This document shows, piece after piece, positions 1 to 6,041 of a stretch of 7,220 nucleotides of DNA (positions are counted from its first letter, which is position 1; each line of letters opens with the position of its first letter). Position numbers and translations under genes: made by a program. Under the pieces are notes generated by a model. It had not been told where the DNA came from. It did no database searches and saw only the letters and a program-made list of their open reading frames with translations. The DNA comes from Chloroflexota bacterium (GTDB taxonomy: Bacteria > Chloroflexota > Dehalococcoidia > Lucifugimonadales > Lucifugimonadaceae): the NCBI GenBank assembly GCA_002703265.1, contig NZTZ01000028.1:1-7220 (forward strand), in the 5' to 3' direction.

Positions 1-623
1 GTATATAGGTCTTTATCTCCATTAGTTTTTAGCTTCTGCTTTCCGTCGATGTATAACTCAAAAGCAATGTGGGTAAATGATTGAGAAGCAGCAAGTATTA
101 AGTATTGTATTTTAGAAGCTTCGAGTTTATTTGACGCCAAAAACTTCATTCTTGCAGGTGTATTTTCAAATATTCTTTCAATTATTATTTGGGTTCCATA
201 ATTAGATCCAATATTAGATTTTTTAATTGTTTTGCCAAAAGATTTTTCTATTTCAATTGCATAATCATGATCCTTAGTTCTAGAAGTACACTTAACATGA
301 GCAACTGAAGCTATTGATGATAAAGCTTCTCCTCTAAACCCAAGTGTTTTAATCGAGTAGATTTCTTCCTTAGTTTTCAGTTTAGAAGTAGCATGTCTTT
401 CAAAGGCCAAATCTATATCTTGAGGATTTATTCCATCCCCATCATCAGTTATAGAAATAAATTTCTTGCCACCATCAATTATTTCAACTATTATTTTTTT
501 TGAGTTTGCATCTACAGAATTTTCGACTAGTTCCTTGATTATAGACAAAGGATTTTCTACTACTTCTCCTGCCGCAATTAACTTAGAAATATTTTCTGGT
601 AGTTTATTTATTTTATTATTCAT
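1..623 (-). CDS. mutL: DNA mismatch repair protein MutL, N-terminal part (gene runs off the left edge)
   Basis: MutL is the ATP-driven coordinator of DNA mismatch repair, linking MutS to strand incision and removal. The 207 visible residues read without a stop from an ATG at 623-621 and cover most of the GHKL ATPase domain. Motif I is IAAGEVVENP (16-25) followed by KELVENSVDA (30-39), with the general-base Glu31 and Mg-binding Asn35. Motif II is DDGDGI (60-65), then FERHATSKL (74-82). Motif III is TLGFRGEALSSIASV (93-107). Motif IV is GTQIIIERIFENTPARMKFL (143-162). The DNA-binding and C-terminal dimerisation/endonuclease parts lie outside, so nuclease activity cannot be judged. The start lies 4 bp after the stop of the MFS gene and has no evident Shine-Dalgarno sequence, which suggests translational coupling. 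No frameshift is seen in the visible part. The identification is very secure. Confidence 0.97.
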   Translation of the reverse strand, partial: MNNKINKLPENISKLIAAGEVVENPLSIIKELVENSVDANSKKIIVEIIDGGKKFISITDDGDGINPQDIDLAFERHATSKLKTKEEIYSIKTLGFRGEALSSIASVAHVKCTSRTKDHDYAIEIEKSFGKTIKKSNIGSNYGTQIIIERIFENTPARMKFLASNKLEASKIQYLILAASQSFTHIAFELYIDGKQKLKTNGDKDLY

Positions 624-627
624 TAAG

Positions 628-1839
628 TTACAATTTTGATAAGCTTTTTGCCCAATAAATACTTGTTATAGCAAATAATAATGTAATAATTGCAGTGACG
701 AAAGTAGTTATTTCTGGACCAAAGTAACCAAAAGCCCATCCCATTGGTAACATGCTGATTGGCATTAATCCCCAAGTCATCATAAGTAAACTTATTACCC
801 TAGCCCTATACTCCTCACCAGCATGCTCCATCATCAACGCCTGTCCCAGGCTCCATCTACCTGTTTCAGAGAAGCCAACTATTATCATTGCAACTACACC
901 AACTATAAAAAATGTTAGTGTTGATGCCATCAATAATCCTATTCCAGTTACAATACCAATTAAGATTAATATGAGCCCTCTTTTTGATCGAGGTCCTAGT
1001 GAAGCGATCAAAAGTGATGATAGTATTCCTCCTATACCTCCTGCGGCCATCAGGTTTCCTACTTCTCCAGGACTTGATAGATAAACATCTTTAGCAAAAA
1101 CTGGTATAAGCATCCTAAATGGACCGGTGCATAAAGCTAAAACAACAGCATGAATCCAAATAAGTCTTATGACTTTATTTGTCTTTAAATATTTGAAACC
1201 ATTTATAATTTCTTCAAAAGTAGATTTGTTTTTACTAATTAATTTTGGAGGGAAACTCGGAACAAATCCCACCATAAAAACTCCAATTATCATTGTAAAT
1301 GAAACTATTAAATATGAATTTAAAGGTCCAAAAAATTCATACGTATAACCTCCTATAGCTGGAGCTATCATAGTTGTGATACCCATTATCATTGCATTTA
1401 ATCCAATCGCATTAGTGACTAAATCTTTACCTACTAATTCAGGGATTAAAGATTGTCTTGCTGGAACCTGTATAGCAAACATAGCACCTTGACTAATTGA
1501 AACAAGCAATAGATGACTCCAATGTAATAAATCAAAGTATATTAGAAGTCCTATTAATATACTTGCAAGCATATTCATTCCTTGTGCAAACTGAATTAGT
1601 CTTTTTTTATCTACTTTTTCTCCAAGGACACCTCCGAACATTGAAAAAAGAAGTAAAGAGGGTGCAAACCCTGCTGAGACAGCTCCTGTTATGAAGGCAT
1701 TATTCGTAATATCGTAAACCAAGATACCTCTGACTGTCATTTGTATTTGAAAGCCAGCCATTGAAAAAAGTAAGCTTAACCACATAAAAAGAAAATTTCT
1801 ATTGTTCAGACTTCTAAAAATATTTGTAGAGTTTTTCAA
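628..1839 (-). CDS. MFS transporter, MFS_3 (EntS-like exporter) type, 12 membrane helices, TTG start
   Basis: This is an inner-membrane secondary transporter of the major facilitator superfamily, 403 residues, a normal full length. About twelve hydrophobic segments are visible, roughly at 16-40, 48-72, 82-103, 108-124, 141-165, 173-195, 224-250, 260-283, 287-305, 308-325, 346-372 and 376-397. A polar cytoplasmic loop near 196-222 separates the two halves. MFS motif A is GGVLGEKVDKKRL (69-81) after helix 2. PARQSLIPELV (126-136) and RARVISLL (345-352) resemble the MFS_3 branch, whose members include the enterobactin exporter EntS, so proton-driven efflux is the likely role; the substrate cannot be inferred. 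The start is TTG (1839-1837): an ATG 8 bases upstream is in another frame and meets a stop at once, and the next Met (residue 19) would remove the conserved RSLNNRNF lead-in and part of helix 1. It sits between an unknown gene and mutL, 4 bp from each. Confidence 0.9.
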   Translation of the reverse strand: MKNSTNIFRSLNNRNFLFMWLSLLFSMAGFQIQMTVRGILVYDITNNAFITGAVSAGFAPSLLLFSMFGGVLGEKVDKKRLIQFAQGMNMLASILIGLLIYFDLLHWSHLLLVSISQGAMFAIQVPARQSLIPELVGKDLVTNAIGLNAMIMGITTMIAPAIGGYTYEFFGPLNSYLIVSFTMIIGVFMVGFVPSFPPKLISKNKSTFEEIINGFKYLKTNKVIRLIWIHAVVLALCTGPFRMLIPVFAKDVYLSSPGEVGNLMAAGGIGGILSSLLIASLGPRSKRGLILILIGIVTGIGLLMASTLTFFIVGVVAMIIVGFSETGRWSLGQALMMEHAGEEYRARVISLLMMTWGLMPISMLPMGWAFGYFGPEITTFVTAIITLLFAITSIYWAKSLSKL

Positions 1840-1843
1840 ATTA

Positions 1844-2578
1844 TCATTTTTCTAATTTTTTTATCAAATCTTCTTGTTCTTTTACCATAATATAGTCTTC
1901 ATTCATTAGTCCATATGCTCTACTAATGTATGCAGATATTATCTCTTCAGAATTATTTGATTCTAATTCTACGTAGTCTAAAAGTTTTTTGATTTTTCTG
2001 TTTTCAGGAATTATAGAGCTTATTATTTGCAAATCTTTTTTTATATTACTAATCTCATCAATTTCATTATTATCCTTAGAAAATTTTATTTTTCCAAAGA
2101 TTTTAGTAACTTCTGCTAGAAGTTCTGATTCATTCATTTCTGAAAATTTTGAGTTTTCTAATTCAATTTCTGATGAAGGTATATCATCAATTAATTCTTT
2201 TATTTCATTGAATTCATTATCTGTACATAGTTTCGAATATTCATTAGCTAAAGCGTTCAATTTGGACATTGCAGAAGTAGTGTCATTAGAATTAATACTA
2301 CCTCCATAAATTAAATCATCAGCTCTAGATTGAGTTATCTTAATTAATGAATCTAAATTCCCATTAAATTTTTCAGGAACTGGTGGAAATACCATTTTAG
2401 TCATCTCTTCGTCTGGAATTTGATCTTTGAACATTTCAGGGATATATTTAGACAATTCACCTTTAATTGGAAAATTTATAACATAAGAAGCAAATATTTC
2501 ATCAAATTCTTCAAAATATATTATGGCGTGACCTTTTGGATTATCTTCTGAACCAAATTTAAATTCTAAGTTTGACAT
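1844..2578 (-). CDS. Uncharacterised acidic 244-residue protein
   Basis: I do not recognise this protein. It has no signal peptide and no membrane segment, so it should be cytoplasmic, and it is rich in Glu and Asp. The N-terminal third (1-70) looks like a small alpha/beta unit: PKGHAIIYFEEFDEIFASYV (14-33) reads as beta strands, followed by a Pro-rich stretch with YIPEMF (45-50) and MVFPPVPEKF (62-71). The motif RADDLIYGG lies at 85-93. From about 102 to the end the protein is predicted by eye to be almost all helix, with heptad-like spacing of Leu/Ile and a charged EQEDLIKKLEK tail, so a helical bundle or coiled coil is possible. The ATG at 2578 has a good Shine-Dalgarno AAGGA ten bases upstream. 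It ends in TGA followed in frame by TAA, just before the MFS start, and is probably the first gene of a unit with the MFS gene and mutL. Coding status is supported by length, ribosome binding site and tight packing. Confidence 0.85.
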   Translation of the reverse strand: MSNLEFKFGSEDNPKGHAIIYFEEFDEIFASYVINFPIKGELSKYIPEMFKDQIPDEEMTKMVFPPVPEKFNGNLDSLIKITQSRADDLIYGGSINSNDTTSAMSKLNALANEYSKLCTDNEFNEIKELIDDIPSSEIELENSKFSEMNESELLAEVTKIFGKIKFSKDNNEIDEISNIKKDLQIISSIIPENRKIKKLLDYVELESNNSEEIISAYISRAYGLMNEDYIMVKEQEDLIKKLEK

Positions 2579-2588
2579 ATGGTGTTTT

Positions 2589-2593
2589 TCCTT
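2589..2593 (-). promoter_or_regulatory. Shine-Dalgarno AAGGA for the 244-residue gene
   Basis: On the minus strand AAGGA (2593 to 2589) lies 10 bases before the ATG at 2578. It supports that ATG as the true start and the reality of this otherwise unrecognised gene. Confidence 0.6.
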
Positions 2594-2625
2594 GTTTTAA
2601 AAGTTATTAGCTCTAAAATATTTAT

Positions 2626-2630
2626 AGGAG
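2626..2630 (+). promoter_or_regulatory. Shine-Dalgarno AGGAG that fixes the pyrD start
   Basis: AGGAG sits 5 bases before the ATG at 2636 and is the clearest ribosome binding site in the window. It decides in favour of 2636 over the in-frame ATG at 2579, which has no such site on its own upstream side and abuts the start codon of the opposite gene. Confidence 0.75.
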
Positions 2631-2635
2631 TAAAA

Positions 2636-3658
2636 ATGCTTTACAAATCACTAATACTACCAATTTTACAACTTATCAACCCTGAGGTCTCTCATTTTAT
2701 AGCTGAAAAATTTTTTCAATTCCCTTTTAATAAGGTGATAAATCCTGTTTCTTATAGATCAAAACTTGATGGTTTACAAACTAATGTTCTTGGTATTAAG
2801 TTAGATTCACCTATTGGTCTTGCGGCTGGATATGATAAAAATTGTAAGGTTTTAGATCAATTACTGGAACTTCAGTTTGGTTTTGTAACTGGAGGAACAA
2901 TAACTTTGCAAGAAAGATTTGGCAATCCTAGACCAAGGCTTCATCATGTCCCTAAGGAAAAATCAATAATAAATTCACTAGGTTTTCCAAGTCAAGGTTT
3001 GGAAAAAATAAATAAAAAATTATTAGAAAATCCTCAGAATGGAATTTTTTTATCAGTTTCAGGTATAAATGAAGATGAAATAATATCTTGTATTGAGACA
3101 TTAGAAGATAAAACTAAAGTATTTGAGGTAAATATTTCTAGTCCTAATACTTCGGGTTTAAGATTATTTCATAACCCTTCAGAATTGTCTAAATTAGTAG
3201 AAAAAATAAAATCTGTTTCAAAAAATAAGATTTTAGTAAAATTACCACCTTGGTTAGAGTCTAATAAGAATGAATATCTTGATTTAGGTAAAATTGCAAT
3301 TATGTCAGGAGCAGATGGTTTAGTCATAGCCAACAGCTTACCTGTAAATTCTGAAAAATTAGCTGTCGGTAAGGGTGGTAAATCGGGAAGAGTTTTGACA
3401 AATAATACTCCTAGAATGATAGCAGAAGTAAGATCTTATGTTGGACCTGATCCTGTCATAGTAGCATGTGGTGGAATTTTTGATGCTAAAGATGTATGGA
3501 ATTCTTTGGCTATGGGTGCAGATTTATGCCAAGGATATACAGGGTTTATATATGAAGGATTATTTTATGCATACAACATAAATAAAGGTTTATTAAGATT
3601 GATGAAAGAAAATAATATTGATTCTATAGATAAAATTAAGGGAAAATCAATCCTATAA
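2636..3658 (+). CDS. pyrD: Dihydroorotate dehydrogenase, class 2 (quinone-dependent) like
   Basis: This FMN enzyme oxidises dihydroorotate to orotate in pyrimidine synthesis; class 2 members pass electrons to membrane quinone. The product is 340 residues, close to the 336 of E. coli PyrD. The first 30 or so residues form the amphipathic helical extension typical of class 2. Motifs in order are GLAAGYDK (61-68, Lys68 expected to contact orotate), GGT (86-88), INSLGF (112-117), NISSPNTSGLR (166-176, Ser169 as catalytic base), VKLPP (201-205, Lys202 near FMN), SGR (250-252), CGGIF (278-282) and YTGF (301-304). Some usual class 2 Asn contacts differ: GFN is GFP (116-118), the NIGKN segment is VSGIN (141-145), and the TNT segment reads ANS (232-234). 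I believe a divergent class 2 subfamily shares these, so the role is probably kept but not certain. The start at 2636 follows AGGAG; an in-frame ATG at 2579 would add 19 hydrophobic residues but is less likely. The 3' end overlaps the opposing kinase gene by 6 bp. Confidence 0.92.
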   Translation: MLYKSLILPILQLINPEVSHFIAEKFFQFPFNKVINPVSYRSKLDGLQTNVLGIKLDSPIGLAAGYDKNCKVLDQLLELQFGFVTGGTITLQERFGNPRPRLHHVPKEKSIINSLGFPSQGLEKINKKLLENPQNGIFLSVSGINEDEIISCIETLEDKTKVFEVNISSPNTSGLRLFHNPSELSKLVEKIKSVSKNKILVKLPPWLESNKNEYLDLGKIAIMSGADGLVIANSLPVNSEKLAVGKGGKSGRVLTNNTPRMIAEVRSYVGPDPVIVACGGIFDAKDVWNSLAMGADLCQGYTGFIYEGLFYAYNINKGLLRLMKENNIDSIDKIKGKSIL

Positions 3659-4594
3659 TACTTTAATGATTTCTTCAAACTCAGGCATTGACTCTTGAGC
3701 TCCATACCTAGTTACACTAATTGCAGAACCAACAATTGCGTACTTAATTGATTTGTCTAAGGATATACCAGATGCAATTGATGCGCCCAAAATACCTGTA
3801 AATGCATCTCCAGCTGCAACGCTTGCTCGGACTTTATCTACTTTATGTGGTTCGTAGAAAATTTCTTGATTATCATCACTTTTATATAAAGCCCCGTTTT
3901 CACCAAGAGTTATAATACAGCCTTTGATACCTTTAGCAATAAGTATTGACGCAGCATCTTTAGCATCATTAAGGTTCGAAATTTTTATACCAGTCATATA
4001 CTCTGCTTCAGTTTCATTAGGAGTGATGATATCAGCCATTTTATAATAATCCATATTAAGATTTTGTCTGTAAGGAGCTGGATCTAAAATTACCGGAATA
4101 CCTTTTTCATTTGCTAATTCCATACACGCTCGAGTTATTTCATCGTCAAGTTCATTTTGCGTAATGAGTATTTTTGATTGATCAATATTATTCTTAAATG
4201 CTTCAACAAGACTTAAATCTTTTTTTTCATTTGCTCCATATACAGCATTAACATGATTCTCTCCATCGTGGGTTGTGAATATAATAGCAATTCCTGAGTG
4301 TAATTTTGAATCAATTTTAATTTCATTAGTTAATATTCCTTCATTATCTAGGTAATTTATCAACTCTGATCCATAATTATCATTTCCAGTAAAGCCATAA
4401 AAATTAACAGATTCTGTATTAGATACTCTAGCTGCAGCGACTGCTTGATTTCCACCTTTTCCTCCAGGAGCTGTATAGTACTTATCACCTACTACAGTCT
4501 CACCTGGTTTAGCAGGTCTTTCCAGGTTCATAATCAAATCCATATTTAGGGCTCCTAAAACACTTATAGAGCCTTTAGTAGTTTCTAGCTTCAT
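3653..4594 (-). CDS. Ribokinase-like PfkB-family sugar kinase
   Basis: PfkB kinases phosphorylate sugars or nucleosides from ATP. The overall layout is that of ribokinase (ribose to ribose 5-phosphate) in the cytoplasm. Length 313 matches ribokinases (about 300-310). Visible features: the N-terminal strand ISVLGALNMDLIMNLERPAKPGET (10-33), the sugar-binding GGKGGNQAVAAAR (44-56), TPNETEAE (191-198), ITLGENGALY (228-237), AAGDAFTGIL (260-269, catalytic Asp263) and the C-terminal AISVTRYGAQESMP (291-304), which parallels the E. coli RbsK tail. The second PfkB signature is unusual: the normal DTxxAGD reads ASVAAGD (257-263), so the Asp that binds the activating monovalent cation in RbsK is Ala257. 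Other PfkB enzymes such as 1-phosphofructokinases also lack this Asp, so the substrate is less sure than the fold. No ribose transporter or regulator is nearby. The ATG at 4594 has a weak GGAAAG nine bases upstream. The gene converges on pyrD with a 6-bp overlap. Confidence 0.85.
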   Translation of the reverse strand: MKLETTKGSISVLGALNMDLIMNLERPAKPGETVVGDKYYTAPGGKGGNQAVAAARVSNTESVNFYGFTGNDNYGSELINYLDNEGILTNEIKIDSKLHSGIAIIFTTHDGENHVNAVYGANEKKDLSLVEAFKNNIDQSKILITQNELDDEITRACMELANEKGIPVILDPAPYRQNLNMDYYKMADIITPNETEAEYMTGIKISNLNDAKDAASILIAKGIKGCIITLGENGALYKSDDNQEIFYEPHKVDKVRASVAAGDAFTGILGASIASGISLDKSIKYAIVGSAISVTRYGAQESMPEFEEIIKVL

Positions 4595-4671
4595 AAACTA
4601 ATGCTTTCCATGATTTTTTTCAGTTATAATATTATAATTATTCTCAATTACAAGTAATAAAATTTTATATT
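4595..4671. promoter_or_regulatory. AT-rich divergent promoter region between the kinase and CysO-like genes
   Basis: These 77 bp lie between two divergent start codons and are nearly all A/T. TATAAT occurs on the plus strand at 4625-4630 and 4633-4638, and on the minus strand at 4636-4631. All three fall in or around a 14-base perfect palindrome at 4624-4637. For the minus strand TTGTAA (4653-4648) is 17 bp from ATTATA (4630-4625); no good -35 box is seen for the plus strand. A second perfect 12-base palindrome lies at 4657-4668 directly before the plus-strand start. In such AT-rich DNA these matches are suggestive only. Confidence 0.45.
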
Positions 4672-4941
4672 ATGGCTAAAGTAAAAATACCAACCCCACT
4701 TAGATCTCTAACTGATAATCAGACTTCAGTAGAAATTGAAGGTGAAAAAATTATTAATATAATAGAAAATCTTAATCAGAAATTTCCTGGTGTTAGTGAA
4801 AAGATAATGGAAAATAATTCACTCAAACATTTTGTGAATATATATATAAATGGTGAAGATATTAGATATTTAGATTCATTGAACACAGAAGTATCTGAAA
4901 GTGACGAAATAGCTATTGTACCTGCAGTAGCTGGAGGCTAA
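4672..4941 (+). CDS. CysO-like MoaD/ThiS-family sulfur-carrier protein
   Basis: This is a small beta-grasp, ubiquitin-like sulfur carrier of 89 residues. The C-terminal VPAVAGG (83-89) gives the terminal Gly-Gly that is adenylated and turned into a thiocarboxylate by an E1-like enzyme. From memory, the whole chain follows Mycobacterium tuberculosis CysO closely: IPTPLRSLT (6-14), FPGVSEKIM (38-46), HFVNIYINGEDIRY (53-66) and the PAVAGG tail. CysO donates sulfur to O-phosphoserine-based cysteine synthesis with CysM, and the peptidase Mec releases cysteine. Related carriers serve molybdopterin or thiamine synthesis, so the pathway here is not proven. No cysM, mec, moaE, thiG or E1-like gene is in the window. 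The start has no clear Shine-Dalgarno sequence. It is divergent from the kinase gene, and its stop overlaps the aroB stop region on the other strand by 4 bp. The ORF is intact. Confidence 0.9.
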   Translation: MAKVKIPTPLRSLTDNQTSVEIEGEKIINIIENLNQKFPGVSEKIMENNSLKHFVNIYINGEDIRYLDSLNTEVSESDEIAIVPAVAGG

Positions 4942-6041
4942 TTCATTACCTCTAAAATCGACTCGGATATTATATCTTCAGAAACTTCTTGTGATATTGT
5001 AGCTTTTCCTAGTGATTCTAAAAGAACCCATTTTACTCTACCTCCAACATTTTTCTTGTCCATCTTGACTGCTTCTAAAATGTCTTCTAAGGCTATTCCA
5101 CTGAGCTTTACAGGTAAGTTATAGCTTTTTAAGATTTCTTCTTGTCTATTTACTAAATCTTTATTTATAAGTCCCATTCTTAGAGAAATGTTTGCAGCTA
5201 CCATCATTCCAATACTTACTGCTTCTCCGTGAAGATATTCACTGTAATTACTAATTTTTTCTATTGCATGACCAACAGTATGTCCATAATTAAGCTTAAT
5301 TCTCTCATCTCCTGTTTCAAATTCATCATTTGAAACAATTTTAGCTTTAATTGCAACCGATCTTTTTAGTATCTCTGCTGAATATTCATTATCTAATTTA
5401 TATATTTGATCATGATTTTTATAGAATTCTTCAAAAAGATCTTGATCTAGTATCAAAGAATGCTTAATAGCTTCAGCCCAACCACTTGTTTTTTCTCTTT
5501 CTGGCAGGCTATCAAGAAAATCTAAATCCTCAAATACTAATTTTGGTTGATAAAAAGCACCAACAAGATTTTTTCCTACAGGTAAATTGTATGCAACTTT
5601 TCCACCAATAGCTGCATCTGTCATAGCTGCTAGAGTGGTTGGAATTTGGACAAAAGGCATTCCTCTTAGATAAGTTGAAGCTACAAATCCTATAATATCT
5701 CCCGCAACACCTCCTCCAAGTGAAATAATGAAATCCTTTCTTTCAGCTTTCATATCTGCGAGCCAATTATATATTTTTGTAACAGTTTCTAAACTCTTAA
5801 GTTCTTCTGAGAATTCTATAGAAAAAGAGTTTGTTATAAATCCTTGTGATTCGAGAGATTCATGTAATTGTTTAGTTTTTTTTGGAAACATAGATTTGTC
5901 AGATATGAGAAAACATCTTTTGTTCTTTAAATTAGCATTTTCAAGTTCTGAGCCAAGTGTATCAAGTATAGATTTGCCTACAATTACTCTGTAATCTCCT
6001 TGTGATGTATTTACTTTTGCGGCTAAAAATTTATCGTTCAT
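4938..6041 (-). CDS. aroB: 3-Dehydroquinate synthase AroB
   Basis: AroB converts DAHP to 3-dehydroquinate, the second step of the shikimate pathway, using NAD and a metal ion in the cytoplasm. The 367 residues match the usual length of about 360. The NAD-binding GGGVAGDIIGFVASTYLRG lies at 109-127, then PFVQIPTTLAAMTDAAIGGK (129-148) and NLPVGKNLVGAFYQPKLV (152-169). Metal ligands are visible as Glu190 in SGWAEAIKH (186-194), His254 in LNYGHTVGHAIE (250-261) and His271 in LHGEAVSIGM (270-279). The common GGKTG segment reads GGKVA (146-150), a mild variation. The ATG at 6041 lies inside the end of aroK (11-nt overlap), so translation is probably coupled. It appears to be the last gene of the aroC-aroK-aroB unit. 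Its end overlaps the convergent CysO-like gene by 4 bp and no hairpin terminator is visible. Confidence 0.98.
   Translation of the reverse strand: MNDKFLAAKVNTSQGDYRVIVGKSILDTLGSELENANLKNKRCFLISDKSMFPKKTKQLHESLESQGFITNSFSIEFSEELKSLETVTKIYNWLADMKAERKDFIISLGGGVAGDIIGFVASTYLRGMPFVQIPTTLAAMTDAAIGGKVAYNLPVGKNLVGAFYQPKLVFEDLDFLDSLPEREKTSGWAEAIKHSLILDQDLFEEFYKNHDQIYKLDNEYSAEILKRSVAIKAKIVSNDEFETGDERIKLNYGHTVGHAIEKISNYSEYLHGEAVSIGMMVAANISLRMGLINKDLVNRQEEILKSYNLPVKLSGIALEDILEAVKMDKKNVGGRVKWVLLESLGKATISQEVSEDIISESILEVMN

Larger units (their letters stand above)
2579..2635. promoter_or_regulatory. Divergent intergenic region between the 244-residue gene and pyrD
   Basis: These 57 bp separate two divergently read genes and must carry at least parts of both leaders. 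A weak plus-strand promoter can be proposed, with TTGTTT at 2592-2597 and TAAAAT at 2614-2619 (16 bp apart), but it would start transcription almost on the pyrD ribosome binding site. No convincing -35/-10 pair is seen for the minus strand. The promoters may extend into the neighbouring coding sequences. No operator or riboswitch-like structure is visible. Confidence 0.35.

Noticed and set aside
752..1084. Plus-strand open frame of 110 codons opposite the MFS gene
   Set aside because: It lies wholly antisense to a well-supported transporter, has no ribosome binding site or recognisable motif, and is the expected shadow of hydrophobic codons.
1497..1694. Plus-strand open frame of 65 codons opposite the MFS gene
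   Set aside because: Antisense to transporter helices, with no supporting signal.
1989..2309. Plus-strand open frame of 106 codons opposite the 244-residue gene
   Set aside because: The hydrophobic, Ser/Ile/Leu-rich product is a mirror of acidic helical codons. The minus-strand frame is longer, has a good ribosome binding site and fits the operon packing.
2592..2619. TTGTTT / TAAAAT as a firm pyrD promoter
   Set aside because: The match is weak and would put the transcript start on the ribosome binding site; it is kept only as a low-confidence remark in the intergenic entry.
4591..4611. Six-codon leader frame (ATG at 4611, TGA overlapping the kinase ATG)
   Set aside because: The ATGA overlap could mean coupling, but the frame is very short, lacks its own ribosome binding site, and such frames are common by chance.
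5728..5994. Plus-strand open frame of 88 codons opposite aroB
   Set aside because: It is antisense to a firmly identified aroB and has no motif or ribosome binding site.
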